A DNA stretch of 64,000 nt from Nonomuraea jabiensis (GCF_014204795.1 NZ_JACHMB010000001.1:9436501-9500500), one strand, 5' to 3'; counted from the first letter of the stretch, positions 1-9,326 are shown. Made by a program: numbers and translations. Notes: a model not told the origin generated them from the letters alone.

Positions 1-485
1 ATCCCCGCGGGCAGCAGAATGCCCTCGCGCAGCATGTGCACCACGGCACGGTCGAACAACGCCCGCGGCCCTTCGACCGTCGACCAGACCCGGGCGGCCA
101 GGTAGTCGCGGACCTCCTGCTCGCGTTTGGAGAACTCCCACAGCTCCAGCAGATCCCGGATCTCCCAGGCGTGCTCGTAGGCGGTCTTCGGCCGGGTCAG
201 ATACTCCGGCGCACACGCCGGGTCGATGCCGAGTTGCTCGGCGACGAACTCCAACACGTCCCTTGGCACGTTGAGCGGGTCTTCGGCCAGGAAGGTGCCG
301 AGCATCCGCACGGTGCCCCACTGCACCGCCCACCCAAGCTTCGTCGTCGGACGGCGCTTACTCGCCAGCGCCTGCAGCGCCTTGGCTTCCAGCCGGAAGA
401 ACTGCTCGAGCTCGGCCACCGACACCTCGGGCCGGAACCGGCGATAGCGGGCTACTTGCTCATCTGAGAGGAAATCCACAGGCAT
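1..485 (-). CDS. Tn3-family transposase, N-terminal part (runs off left edge)
   Basis: Minus-strand frame starting at ATG 483-485 and open to the window edge, giving the first ~161 residues. It begins MPVDFLSDEQVARYRRF and carries KRRPTTKLGWAVQWGTV, landmarks of the DUF4158 domain that opens Tn3-family transposases of about 1000 residues. The rest of the protein, including the DDE catalytic core, lies outside the window, so intactness cannot be judged. A shorter homologous start lies at 61358-61570. No GGGG-type terminal repeat is visible upstream of the start; only a short cacgtt stretch near 490 recalls the inner part of the repeat at 61152-61189, so this end of the element seems to have been lost. 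Confidence 0.8.
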   Translation of the reverse strand, partial: MPVDFLSDEQVARYRRFRPEVSVAELEQFFRLEAKALQALASKRRPTTKLGWAVQWGTVRMLGTFLAEDPLNVPRDVLEFVAEQLGIDPACAPEYLTRPKTAYEHAWEIRDLLELWEFSKREQEVRDYLAARVWSTVEGPRALFDRAVVHMLREGILLPAG

Positions 486-487
486 GA

Positions 488-740
488 GCAGGCACGTTAG
501 GGCGCTCAACCAGGGCAAACAGGCGTCGTCACCGAATCGTCGTCAAGATCGACTCTGTAGCGCCAAAATCCGGTCCGATCCTCCCCGAAGGCCTACTGGA
601 GCGGCTCGTGCGGGATGTGCGCAAGGAGGAGCTGGACGCGATCAACGTCGTGCTGGCCGAGCGGACGCCGGTGGAGCTGCGGCGCGAACTGCTGGAGACC
701 CTGGAGGTCCCCGACGGCAGGAGGGTCGCAACGGCCTGGC
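488..740 (+). pseudogene. Unrecognised gene remnant
   Basis: A GC3-rich open stretch in the second forward frame with good coding character (VKIDSVAPKSGPILPEGLLE, then KEELDAINVVLAERTP and VELRRELLETLEV). There is no convincing start, and the frame loses coding character where Tn3 homology begins in another frame near 740. I do not recognise the family. It sits between two Tn3 fragments and is probably the truncated tail or middle of a mobile-element gene. Confidence 0.3.
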
Positions 741-1053
741 CCGCCGCGTCTTCTTCGGCAACCTCGGCCAGCTGCGCCAGGGTTGTGCGAAGGGCATGGA
801 AGACCAGCTGGGTGCGCTCGGTCTGGGTCTGAACGCGATCATCTATTGGAACAGTCTCTACATTGACGCCGCCGTGAAAGCTCTGCAGGCGGACGGGAAC
901 CTGGTGATCGGCCCGGAGATCCGGGCACGGCTGTCCCCCTTGATCTGGGAGCACATCACCTTCCACGGCAGCTACCCGTTCACCTGGCCGGAGATGCCGG
1001 GGAACCTGCGGCCGCTGCGCGATGCCACGGCCGAAGACGACGAACAGGACTGA
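741..1053 (+). pseudogene. Tn3-family transposase, C-terminal fragment
   Basis: The frame ending at TGA 1051-1053 encodes VFFGNLGQLRQG, MEDQLGALGLGLNAIIYWN and LSPLIWEHITFHGSYPF, the conserved C-terminal end of Tn3-family TnpA. Only about 100 of ~1000 residues remain, and the upstream frame is unrelated sequence. It lies on the opposite strand to the N-terminal fragment at 1-485, so the two are not halves of one gene in place; an inversion or separate insertions are needed to explain them. Confidence 0.7.
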
Positions 1054-1272
1054 CCACGATCGGGTCCGGCGCCCTCACGCAACCGGTGGCGCTGCTGGGC
1101 TGCCCGTTCAGCGGTTGTCGTTGTTGTCGCGGACCTCGTTCTTGTCCGCGGCTGATTGGGCCCGGCGGTCGAAGTGGTCTTCGGCGTGTCGCTGTCGGGG
1201 TTCTTGGCCCGAAGCGGACTGAATCCGGGCGGCAGCGTTTCCCTCGCAGGTTCCAGGCATGTTTCCCGGCCG
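1054..1272. other. Intergenic stretch, no convincing gene
   Basis: Between the Tn3 fragment and the TetR operators. A 50-codon minus-strand frame (1108-1260) ending KNEVRDNNDNR has moderate GC3 and could be the tail of a lost gene, but it has no recognisable ribosome binding site or family. Nothing else is evident. Confidence 0.3.
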
Positions 1273-1308
1273 CTATATGTTCATATAGTCTGCTATATGA
1301 TCGTATAG
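1273..1308 (+). promoter_or_regulatory. Tandem palindromic operators upstream of tetR-rph
   Basis: Two 16-bp near-palindromes, CTATATGT-TCATATAG (1273-1288) and CTATATGA-TCGTATAG (1293-1308), each pairing at 7 of 8 positions and spaced 20 bp centre to centre, i.e. about two helical turns. They end 25 bp before the TetR start and form an AT-rich island in GC-rich DNA. TATGAT at 1296-1301 inside the second palindrome could serve as a -10 element. Inferred role: binding of two TetR dimers, giving autoregulation of the tetR-rph transcript. Confidence 0.7.
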
Positions 1309-1333
1309 CATCACGAGAAATGAGGTGCCCACG

Positions 1334-1963
1334 GTGGGTGAGCAGGCGGCGGAGGCGGTTGACATGACGGCGCGTGCGCGGATGCGTGAGGCGGCGATGC
1401 GGTTGTTCGCCGAGAAGGGCTACGCGGCCACGTCGGTGACCGACATCGCGAAGGCGGCCAGGGTCTCCGGAGGCCTGATCAGGCATCACTTCGGCTCGAA
1501 GGCGGGGTTGCGCCAGGCCTGCGACCAGGCAGTGGTCGCGGAGTTGGCCCAGATCAAGGAGCAGAACCTCGCCCGGATGGCGAAGGGCCTGGAGCCGATT
1601 CTGGATCGGCGCCGCGCCGAGCTCGGTCGCTACCTGGGACGGTCAGTGCTGGACGGGTCAGAGTTCGGGGCACAGACGTTCCGCAATGGCGTGGACCTGC
1701 TCGAGCAGTATTTCCGCGCCAACCCGGTGACCGGTGTGCAGGACGTGCGCGGGTTCGCGGCCGCGGTACACGCGTTCACCATCGGCACGGAAGCGATGTA
1801 CGAGGTGATCGCGGCCGCTCTCGACGCCGACCCCGACGACCCGGCGACGTTGTACCGCGTCCACCACGTGGCCGCACAGGTCTATTCCAGCCCGATAACC
1901 GTGCCCGGCATCGCGGAGGTGCGGCCAGGCGTACCAGCCGACCAGGAAGGCACCGTGGCATGA
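1334..1963 (+). CDS. TetR/AcrR-family regulator of the rph operon
   Basis: About 209 residues, normal for the family. The N-terminal helix-turn-helix is complete: MREAAMRLFAEKGYAATSVT, then IAKAARVSGGLIRHHFGSKA. The C-terminal ligand domain is family-typical and not diagnostic. I place the start at GTG 1334 because GAGG at 1322-1325 is well spaced for it; GTG 1325 and ATG 1364 are alternatives in the same frame. The stop overlaps the start of rph (ATGA at 1960-1963), so the two are translationally coupled. With the tandem palindromes upstream, the simplest reading is a repressor that controls itself and the rifamycin-inactivating enzyme in response to a small ligand, possibly an ansamycin; the ligand is inference. 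Confidence 0.9.
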   Translation: MGEQAAEAVDMTARARMREAAMRLFAEKGYAATSVTDIAKAARVSGGLIRHHFGSKAGLRQACDQAVVAELAQIKEQNLARMAKGLEPILDRRRAELGRYLGRSVLDGSEFGAQTFRNGVDLLEQYFRANPVTGVQDVRGFAAAVHAFTIGTEAMYEVIAAALDADPDDPATLYRVHHVAAQVYSSPITVPGIAEVRPGVPADQEGTVA

Positions 1964-4608
1964 GCGGCCATGTCCTTGACTTCGACGGTATCAACGACAC
2001 GGCGCTGCCACTGGTGGGCGGCAAGGGCGCGAACCTCGGCGAGTTGTCCAGGATCGAGGGGATCGAGGTCCCAGGCGGCTTCTGTGTCACAACCGAGGCA
2101 TACCGAGCGGCGACCGCCCGGATCGAGGGTCTGGCCGAGTCGCTGGCCCAGCTGGGCCAGCTCGAGGTTGACGATCGTGCCGCGCTCAACGCTCTCGCCG
2201 CGCGCATCCGGGCTCTGATCGACAGCGCCCCGATCCCAGAAGACATCCAAGCGGCGGTCACGACTCGGCTCGCCGAGCGCGGGGAGTGTGTACCGTACGC
2301 GGTCCGCTCCAGCGCCACGGCCGAGGACCTGCCCCACGCATCGTTCGCCGGGCAGCAGGAAACCTATCTGAACGTCGTGGGCACGGACGCGGTCCTGCGC
2401 CACATCAGCCGGTGCTGGGCGTCGTTGTTCACCGAACGCGCGGTGGTCTACCGCATGCAGAACGGCTTCGACCACCAGAAGGTGTACCTGTCTGTCGTCG
2501 TACAGGAAATGGTGTTCCCCGAGGCGTCGGGCATCATGTTCACCGCGGATCCGGTCAACTCCGACCGCACGACGGTGTCGATCGAGGCCGGCTTCGGCTT
2601 GGGGGAGGCACTCGTGTCGGGCCTGGTCGACGCCGATCTGTACAAGGTCCGGTCCGGTGAGATCACCAGCAGGAAGATCTCGACCAAGCAGGTCGCGATC
2701 TACGCCCGTCCCGAGGGCGGCACCCGCCAGGTGCAGCTCGGCACCGAGCAGCAGCACACCCAGACCCTGACCGACCAGCAGATCCTGCGACTGGAGCAGA
2801 CCGGCCGCGCCATTGAAACGCACTTCGGTCGGCCACAGGACATCGAGTGGTGTCTCGCCGGCGGAAAGGTCTACGTCCTGCAGTCGCGTGCGATCACGAC
2901 GCTGTTCCCGATTCCGCAGTCGGACGACAGCAAAAAGGACGGCAAGAACCACGTCTACATGTCGATGAGCCACCAACAGCAGATGACCGACGTGATGCGG
3001 CCTTTGGGCATCTCGATGTTCCAGATGGGGTTTCGCAAGCTCGCCAGCCAGCCAACCGTGGGAGCCGGTGGCCGGATCTACATGGACGTGTCGCGTGACC
3101 TATCCTCCTCGTACGCGGCCAAGATCTTCGTCTACAGAGGGCTGGGGTCCGCGGACCTGCTGATCCAGAAGGCACTGGCGAGTGTCCTGGAGCGCAAGGA
3201 CTATGTGCGGACGTTGCCTCGTGGCATGTCGTTCGGCATCACCGGGGGCTCGCTCGGTCAGATCCTGTCCGGGCTGCTGCAGGCCCTGTCGGTCTACCGT
3301 CGCAACGATCCCGGCCTGGTCGACCAGGTGATCGAGGCCAACACCAAGGAAGCCGCCAAGGTCGCGAAGGCGATCACCGGCAGGACCGGCGCCGACCTGT
3401 TCGACTTCATCGTGCGTGACATGGACGTCCAGTACCGCCAGGTCGTGCTGGACAACTACGGCATCGGTTTCGTCATGCTGTACGCACAGCACTGGCTGAA
3501 CAAGACCGTGAAGAACATGCCCGGCGAGGAGAACGCCACAGACGTCCTGGCCCAGTCGCTGTCCAACAACGTGACCGCACAGATGGGACTCGAACTGCTC
3601 GACGTCGCCGACGTCGTCCGCAGGCATCCCGCCGTCCTGGCCTACTTGGAACACGCCGACGACAAGACGTTCTTCGACGATCTCGCCGCGATCGACGGCG
3701 GTGTCGACGCGGCTGCCGCGATCCACGACTACCTCGACAGGTACGGCATGCGCTGCCCAGGCGAGATCGACATCACCAGAACCCGCTGGGCCGAACAACC
3801 CACCATGCTGGTCCCGCTCATCCTCAACAACATCAACAACTTCCCGCCCGCCTCCCACGCCCGCCTCTTCCAGGAGAAACTCCAGCAAGCCGACGCTACG
3901 GCCGAGCGGATCATCCGCCGGCTCGAACACTCGACAGGCCGGCGCAAGGCCAAGCGGGCCCGCAAGATGATCAGTCTCTACCGCAACTTCATCGGCTTCC
4001 GCGAGTACCCCAAGTACGCCCTCATGCAACGGCACCTGATCTACAAGCACGCCTTGAGACGCGAAGCCGTGCGTCTGGCCGGCCTGGGTGTCATCCGCGA
4101 CCCCGGCGACGCCGACTACCTCAGCTTCGAGGAGTTCCGGCAGGCCGCCCACACTCACCGAGCCGACCAGGCCCTGATCGACCAGCGCCGGCGCGACGAC
4201 GCCCTCTTCCAGCGGCTGACCCCGCCCCGCGTCATCACCTCGGCCGGCGAGGTCGTCACCGGTAGCTACGACACCGGTGACCTGCCTGACGGCGCCCTGA
4301 TCGGCGTACCCGTCTGCTCGGGCGTCGTCGAGGGCCGCGCTCGCGTCATCCACGACCTGCAGGCGGCACGGACCGAAGCGGGCGACATCCTCGTCACCGC
4401 GTTCACCGACCCGAGCTGGACCCCGCTCTTCGTGACCATCGCCGGCCTGGTATCCGAGGTCGGCGGCATGATGACCCACGGCGCCATCGTGGCCCGCGAG
4501 TACGGGCTGCCCGCCGTCGTCAGCGTCGAGAACGCCACCCGGCTGATCCGTGACGGCCAACGCATCCGGGTCAACGGCACTGCCGGCTACGTCGAACTCC
4601 TCGACTGA
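1960..4608 (+). CDS. rph: Rifamycin phosphotransferase (PEP-synthase-like dikinase)
   Basis: 882 residues. Rph enzymes use ATP to phosphorylate the rifamycin ansa-bridge hydroxyl, giving AMP and phosphate, through a swinging phosphohistidine. All three domains are visible: the N-terminal ATP-grasp part (VGGKGANLGELS, PYAVRSSATAEDLPHASFAG), the long central rifamycin-binding part (MGLELLDVADVVR, YGMRCPGEIDITRTRW) and the C-terminal PEP-utiliser histidine domain with MTHGAIVAREYG, His840. The central signature and length match Listeria-type Rph far better than true PEP synthase (~790 aa) or pyruvate phosphate dikinase. I do not see the known rifamycin-associated element upstream; control here appears to run through the coupled TetR gene. 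A separate membrane protein follows after 17 bp. Confidence 0.9.
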   Translation: MSGHVLDFDGINDTALPLVGGKGANLGELSRIEGIEVPGGFCVTTEAYRAATARIEGLAESLAQLGQLEVDDRAALNALAARIRALIDSAPIPEDIQAAVTTRLAERGECVPYAVRSSATAEDLPHASFAGQQETYLNVVGTDAVLRHISRCWASLFTERAVVYRMQNGFDHQKVYLSVVVQEMVFPEASGIMFTADPVNSDRTTVSIEAGFGLGEALVSGLVDADLYKVRSGEITSRKISTKQVAIYARPEGGTRQVQLGTEQQHTQTLTDQQILRLEQTGRAIETHFGRPQDIEWCLAGGKVYVLQSRAITTLFPIPQSDDSKKDGKNHVYMSMSHQQQMTDVMRPLGISMFQMGFRKLASQPTVGAGGRIYMDVSRDLSSSYAAKIFVYRGLGSADLLIQKALASVLERKDYVRTLPRGMSFGITGGSLGQILSGLLQALSVYRRNDPGLVDQVIEANTKEAAKVAKAITGRTGADLFDFIVRDMDVQYRQVVLDNYGIGFVMLYAQHWLNKTVKNMPGEENATDVLAQSLSNNVTAQMGLELLDVADVVRRHPAVLAYLEHADDKTFFDDLAAIDGGVDAAAAIHDYLDRYGMRCPGEIDITRTRWAEQPTMLVPLILNNINNFPPASHARLFQEKLQQADATAERIIRRLEHSTGRRKAKRARKMISLYRNFIGFREYPKYALMQRHLIYKHALRREAVRLAGLGVIRDPGDADYLSFEEFRQAAHTHRADQALIDQRRRDDALFQRLTPPRVITSAGEVVTGSYDTGDLPDGALIGVPVCSGVVEGRARVIHDLQAARTEAGDILVTAFTDPSWTPLFVTIAGLVSEVGGMMTHGAIVAREYGLPAVVSVENATRLIRDGQRIRVNGTAGYVELLD

Positions 4609-4625
4609 ACGGACACCCGACCGAC

Positions 4626-5087
4626 GTGACCAGATCCTACTTCGAACTGCTGATCCTGCTGCTCAACCTCGCCAGCGCCGACGCACTCGCCGTGATCGCC
4701 GGAGTCCTCCACAAGGCCATGCTGACCCTCGACGAGCGCGCATTCCGGAACTTCCTCAAGCCGCTCCACAAAGGCGCGCAACGCTCGCCCTACCTGATCA
4801 TCACCGCCACGCTGCACGTCGTCCTGTTCATCCCGTACTTCATCATCTACGGCTTCGACAACCTCTGGTTCACCGCCGGAGCGATCGTCGCCGTCGCCGC
4901 ATCGACGTTCATCAGCAAACCAGTCATCCTGCCGACCTACCAGATGATCTACGACAAGCTCGACCCCGACGACACAGCCGCGATCCGCGCGTGGCGCGAC
5001 ATCCTCGGCAGACGAAACAAGTTCCGCGCCGCCATCCAGTTCGTCTCCGTCGCCCTGATGACCATCGGCCTCTACGGCATCAGCTAG
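4626..5087 (+). CDS. Small integral membrane protein, third gene of the rph operon
   Basis: 153 residues from GTG 4626, 17 bp after rph, so very likely co-transcribed. Hydrophobic segments are predicted near residues 5-28, 58-76, 80-100 and 135-152. Between them is a polar loop with FLKPLHKGAQRSPY and a C-terminal RAWRDILGRRNKFRAA region before the last helix. The length and four-helix layout recall DUF1772/DoxX-size membrane proteins, but I see no diagnostic motif. A role in rifamycin export or membrane adaptation would fit the context but is unproven. Confidence 0.7.
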   Translation: MTRSYFELLILLLNLASADALAVIAGVLHKAMLTLDERAFRNFLKPLHKGAQRSPYLIITATLHVVLFIPYFIIYGFDNLWFTAGAIVAVAASTFISKPVILPTYQMIYDKLDPDDTAAIRAWRDILGRRNKFRAAIQFVSVALMTIGLYGIS

Positions 5088-5107
5088 CCGCCGATCCCCG
5101 GCCGGCG

Positions 5108-5260
5108 GTGCTGGCCTACGTTGGTGGCCATGACGCGAGCGGTGAGGCGATCTTGACGAACTGGTTCACCCGGACCTGCGGCTGCTGGTCGAGCGTGGAA
5201 CAGATCGCGCTCAGCCACGAGCAGGTGCTCCAGTACGGATTGCCCGGCGGCGCCGGGTAA
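5108..5260 (+). pseudogene. TOPRIM-like mobile-element protein fragment
   Basis: A ~50-codon open stretch ending at TAA 5258-5260. The sequence VLAYVGGHDASGEAILTNWF followed by WSSVEQIALSHEQVLQYGLP resembles the '(Y)xGDxDxSGxDI' TOPRIM-like segment of large proteins carried on actinomycete plasmids and integrative elements. There is no start and both flanks are unrelated, so this is a stump. It interrupts the 3' half of the sigma-factor gene that lies on the other strand. Confidence 0.35.
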
Positions 5261-5274
5261 GGCGGGCGATCCGC

Positions 5275-5650
5275 GCTGGCCCGCGTTCGCCGCCCGCCAT
5301 AGCCTGGACCCCGCAGGCGGCGGCTCCGCACCGGAACGCGCCAGCGCCCGCAGGAACCGCTCCTCATCGCGCCGTTGCCTGGCTATGAGGTTGGTCGCGA
5401 TGCCGTACAGCCATGGCCTGGCCAGCGGCTGCGCGTGGTCGTAGGAGGCGCGGCAGCGGAAGGCGGTCAGGAACGTCTCCGCCACGATGTCGTCGGCGGC
5501 CTGCACGCCCAGCCTCCGCGCGACATAGCGGTGGATCTGCTCGACATACCGGTCGAACACGCCGGCGAACTGCTCCGGGTCGTCGAGTGACCGGCGGATG
5601 AGCTCGGCGTCATCCGCCTCGACCATCTCCTCCGGTGGGGTTCGTGTCAT
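5275..5650 (-). pseudogene. Truncated ECF-type RNA polymerase sigma factor (region 2 only)
   Basis: Starts at ATG 5648-5650. The first ~112 residues form a normal sigma-70 region 2: FDRYVEQIHRYVARRLG, ADDIVAETFLTAFRCR and RPWLYGIATNLIARQRRDEE. After residue ~115 the frame continues as arginine- and proline-rich sequence with no region 4 helix-turn-helix, ending in the TOPRIM-like debris. A functional ECF factor needs region 4 for -35 recognition and is usually 170-200 residues, so this is inactive or at best a fragment. It is divergent from the protease gene at 5773, suggesting it once belonged to a sigma/anti-sigma locus. Confidence 0.7.
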
Positions 5651-5772
5651 GCCTGCTGTTTCCCGATGGGACGAATCGAGTTCTTGATGGCCACGAGCCC
5701 GGTGCGTGAACTCGTCCAGGACCTGCGGGCAACAACGGACCAGCCAATCTTTCCGTGCCCGAGAGGCCCACG

Positions 5773-8700
5773 ATGACCTTACGCAATGCGCTCATGGCCG
5801 CCCTGCTGGCGGGAGCGGCCGCGGCAACCCCCACGCCCTCATCCGCCGCGCCCGCCGGCACCGGCACGTCGAACAGTGTGACGTTGATCACCGGCGACCG
5901 GGTGATGGTCGCCGGCAACGGCTTCCGCGTCGTTCCCGGCCCCGGCCGGCAGGTGGACTTCACCAGCCAGAGGCGCCAAGGGCATCTGTACGTGATTCCG
6001 TCCGACGCCCGGACGCTGGTGGCCGGAGGCATGCTCGACCGGCGGCTGTTCGACGTCACCCAGCTGCTGGCCTGGCGCTATGACGATGCCCGCAGATCCG
6101 ACATACCGCTGATCGCCCAGTCGGCGCAGATGCCCGCGGCCGCCCGCCAGGCCCGGCAACTGGCCGGCGCCGGCATGACCACGCTGCGCGTGCCGAAGGA
6201 GAGCGCGGGCCAGGCGTGGAAGGACCTGACCAGCGGCGCCCGCGCCCTGGGCACGGGGAACACGAAACTCTGGCTGGACGGCCGCCGCTCCTTCGACCTC
6301 GATCAGAGCGTCAAGCAGATCGGAGCGACCACGGCCTGGGAGCTCGGCCTGACCGGCAAGGGCGTCACCGTAGCCGTACTCGACTCCGGCTACGACCCCG
6401 ACCACCCAGATCTGAAGGGAGCGGTGGCCTACGAACGCAACTTCAGCGAGGATCCTGACATCCGCGACACCCTCGGCCATGGCACCCACATCGCCTCGAC
6501 CGTCGCCGGAGCCGGGCAGAAATACCGGGGCGTCGCGCCCGACGCCAAGCTGGCCATCGGCAAGGTCGGCGGCGAGGACGGCATCGCCGACTCCGCTGTG
6601 CTGGCGGGCATGGAATGGGCCGCCCTCGAAGTCAAGGCCAAGATCGTCAACATGAGTCTCGGCGGGCCCGACACGCTGGAGCTCGACCCCCTGGAAGAGG
6701 CCGTCAATTCCCTGTCGGAGCGGACGGGTACGCTGTTCGTCGTCTCCGCCGGCAACAGCGGCCGGCCCGGCACGATATCGAGCCCCGGCAGCGCCGACGC
6801 CGCTCTCACCGTCGGCGCGGTCGACAGGTCGGACCGGATCGCCGACTTCTCCAGCCGGGGACCGCGGCAGGGCGATCACGCGATCAAGCCGGACATCACC
6901 GCGCCGGGCGTGGACATCGTCGCCGCGGCACCCGGCGGCGCCTACCAGACGCTCAGCGGCACCTCGATGGCCGCGCCACATGTGACGGGAGCCGCCGCGA
7001 TCCTGGCCCAGAAGCACCCCGAATGGACCGGCCAGCAGCTCAAGGCGGCGCTCATCGGCAGCGCCGCGCCCTCGGCCGGTGCGACGCCGTACCAGCAAGG
7101 CACCGGCCGGGTGGACGTGGCCCGCGCCGTCGACCAGCAGATAGTGGCCCTACCGGGCGATCTGTGGGCCACCTTCCCCTGGAACGGCCAGGGCGAGCGG
7201 GTGGCCACCAGGACCCTCACCTACGCCAACACCGCGGACACCCCGGCCACTGTCGACCTGGCCGCCGATGGGGAGATGCTGAAGCTGTCCACCAAGCGAC
7301 TGGAGGTGCCCGCGAACGGCGAGGCGTCGCTCACCCTCACCGTCGATGCCCGCCAGAAAGCGCCGGGCGACTACCCCGGCGTCGTCACCGCCAGGTCCGG
7401 CCAGAGCGTGATCCGCACGTCGGCCGGCGCGTACGTCGAGCCGGAGTCGTACAACCTCACCGTGAGCGTCGTCGGCAGGGACGGCAACCCAGCCCAGCCG
7501 TACGTCGAGCTGTACGACCCGAAGACCGGCGCCGTCCACGAACTCGCCTTCCAGGACGGCATCGGCAAGGCCCGCCTGCCCGTGGGCGAGTGGAATCTGT
7601 ATGCCGACTTCAGCGAGCGGGCGTACGGCAAGACCGTGGCCCACACCGCGGTGCGCATCGCCGACCGCGACCAGCAGGTGGTCGTGGACGCACGCAAGGG
7701 CAATCCGGCACGGGTCACACTGGACGATCCGAGCGCGGCCCCCGCACGCGGCCACTCGCTGAGCCTGTCACACGGCGCCTGGGGCATCGCGAGCTGGTCG
7801 AGCGAGGATCCCAACACCAGGCTCTTCATCGTCCCCGCACGCCAGGAGGGCCTGCGCTACCTGCTGCGGACCATCTGGTTCAGCAAGGACGCCGTGCCGA
7901 GCCCGTACCTGTACGACCTCGCCGACCACCGCGCCGGCGGGCTACCCGAAGATCCCACCTACGCGGCCAGGCAGAAGGACCTGGCCGCGGTGAGCGCGAC
8001 CTTCCGCGCGTCCGCCACAGCAGCCACCGGCCTGCCCCTCAGCGGCCCGCGCTTCCGCGACGACTGGCCGGTGTCCCTGGCCTCGCCGCCGCAGGACCTG
8101 GACCTGCCCGGTACGCTCACCTACTACCGCACGCCCGGCCTGACCTGGGACAGCATGCTCGAGCTCGGCACGTACACCCTCGCCGACGACGGCCAGGCCA
8201 TGAAGCCCGGACAGCACACCCGGCAAACCTGGAACGCCGCGGTGACCGGTCCCGCGACAGCCGGGATCCGCGGCAGCCGTACCGGGGATACGCTGACCTT
8301 CTCCACCGTCGGGCTGTTCACTGACCCCGCCCCTGGCAGGGTCGGAGCGGACGCGGCGGCCACCGGTACCGCCACCCTCAGCCGGAACGGGCACGTGCTC
8401 GCCGAGGTGCCCCTCGCCGGCTGCGCGCTCGACCGGTGGGAAAGCTGCCGTCTCCAAGCCGCGCTGCCGGCGGAATCGAGCCTCTACACGTTGCGGGCGT
8501 CCATGCGCAGGCAAGTGCCCGGCTCCGCGCTGTCCACGGCGGTGGAAAGCGTGTGGACCTTCCGGTCAGCGCGTACAGAGACCGAGCGGCCGCTACCGCT
8601 GATGGCGGTGCGCTACGCGCCCCGCGGACTCGACGACCTCAACCGCGCCACGCCCGGCTCACTGACCGAACTGCCCATCAAGGTCGAGGGCGTTCCCTCC

Positions 8701-8943
8701 ACGCTCAAGCTGGAGCTCTCCTCCGACGACGGCACGAGCTGGCGTACCATCCCGGCCCAGCGCACCGCCACGGGATGGACCGCCACGATACCCAACCCGC
8801 GCACGCCCGGATTCGCCTCGCTGAGGGCTACTGCCCACGGCACGTCCGGCACCACCCTGACCCAGACGATCATCCGAGCCTACGCCGTCGGCCCGGCCTC
8901 ACATCTCACACCTGGCTCGTCCGCAGCAAGACCCCTCGCTTGA
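5773..8943 (+). CDS. Secreted S8 (subtilisin-like) serine protease with long C-terminal extension
   Basis: 1056 residues from ATG 5773, preferred over GTG 5755 because GAGAGG lies 6 nt upstream and the first 27 residues then make a clean signal peptide (hydrophobic core LMAALLAGAAAA, small-residue cleavage region SSAA). An inhibitor-like prodomain fills about residues 30-180. The catalytic triad is Asp204 (AVLDSGYDPDHPDLKG), His236 (LGHGTHIAST) and Ser398 (LSGTSMAAPHVTGAAAIL). About 600 residues follow the catalytic domain; they look like beta-sandwich modules and carry no transmembrane helix or LPXTG motif, so the enzyme is probably released. A strong hairpin terminator lies at 9067-9113. 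The gene stands alone, facing a dead sigma-factor gene. Confidence 0.92.
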   Translation: MTLRNALMAALLAGAAAATPTPSSAAPAGTGTSNSVTLITGDRVMVAGNGFRVVPGPGRQVDFTSQRRQGHLYVIPSDARTLVAGGMLDRRLFDVTQLLAWRYDDARRSDIPLIAQSAQMPAAARQARQLAGAGMTTLRVPKESAGQAWKDLTSGARALGTGNTKLWLDGRRSFDLDQSVKQIGATTAWELGLTGKGVTVAVLDSGYDPDHPDLKGAVAYERNFSEDPDIRDTLGHGTHIASTVAGAGQKYRGVAPDAKLAIGKVGGEDGIADSAVLAGMEWAALEVKAKIVNMSLGGPDTLELDPLEEAVNSLSERTGTLFVVSAGNSGRPGTISSPGSADAALTVGAVDRSDRIADFSSRGPRQGDHAIKPDITAPGVDIVAAAPGGAYQTLSGTSMAAPHVTGAAAILAQKHPEWTGQQLKAALIGSAAPSAGATPYQQGTGRVDVARAVDQQIVALPGDLWATFPWNGQGERVATRTLTYANTADTPATVDLAADGEMLKLSTKRLEVPANGEASLTLTVDARQKAPGDYPGVVTARSGQSVIRTSAGAYVEPESYNLTVSVVGRDGNPAQPYVELYDPKTGAVHELAFQDGIGKARLPVGEWNLYADFSERAYGKTVAHTAVRIADRDQQVVVDARKGNPARVTLDDPSAAPARGHSLSLSHGAWGIASWSSEDPNTRLFIVPARQEGLRYLLRTIWFSKDAVPSPYLYDLADHRAGGLPEDPTYAARQKDLAAVSATFRASATAATGLPLSGPRFRDDWPVSLASPPQDLDLPGTLTYYRTPGLTWDSMLELGTYTLADDGQAMKPGQHTRQTWNAAVTGPATAGIRGSRTGDTLTFSTVGLFTDPAPGRVGADAAATGTATLSRNGHVLAEVPLAGCALDRWESCRLQAALPAESSLYTLRASMRRQVPGSALSTAVESVWTFRSARTETERPLPLMAVRYAPRGLDDLNRATPGSLTELPIKVEGVPSTLKLELSSDDGTSWRTIPAQRTATGWTATIPNPRTPGFASLRATAHGTSGTTLTQTIIRAYAVGPASHLTPGSSAARPLA

Positions 8944-9066
8944 ACATACTGGGGCGAAAACGACCCTGGCGAGGGCGGACCAGATCTTTCTCCGGATCAT
9001 TTTCGACGTGGAGAAGCAGCGGATCGGTAGGGGCGGCGCGTTCATAGATCATGGACAGTGAAATCC

Positions 9067-9113
9067 TGCGGCTGGCGGAGCCGGCACCGAAGGTGTCCGC
9101 TCCGCCAGCCGCA
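9067..9113 (+). terminator. Hairpin terminator downstream of the S8 protease
   Basis: A 22-bp stem with two mismatches and a GAA loop. The left arm 9067-9088 (TGCGGCTGGCGGAG...) pairs with the right arm 9092-9113 (...CTCCGCCAGCCGCA). There is no T-run, as is usual in actinomycetes. It lies 124 bp after the protease stop, just before Tn3 debris. Confidence 0.75.
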
Positions 9114-9326
9114 GCCCTGATGCTGACCTGGTCGCCTCCTATCGCCTGCATCGGCTCGGTCTTGTGCGGTTCGCGGTGCTGCTCGTCGGCGATCGTTGTC
9201 GCAGCGGATCGACAAACGCTGTCAGGTGTCGGCCGGCAGAACCACAGGGGCGTACATCGTCGCAGGTCAGGCAAGTCCGTTGGAAATTTCCCCAGGACTA
9301 CAGCGAGGCCCACGGCGGCGATCGAG

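Noticed and set aside
3100..4560. Long minus-strand open frame (~486 codons) opposite rph
   Set aside because: Composition is Asp/Gly/Val-rich mirror sequence of a high-GC3 gene; no motif, no ribosome site; rph on the other strand is certain.
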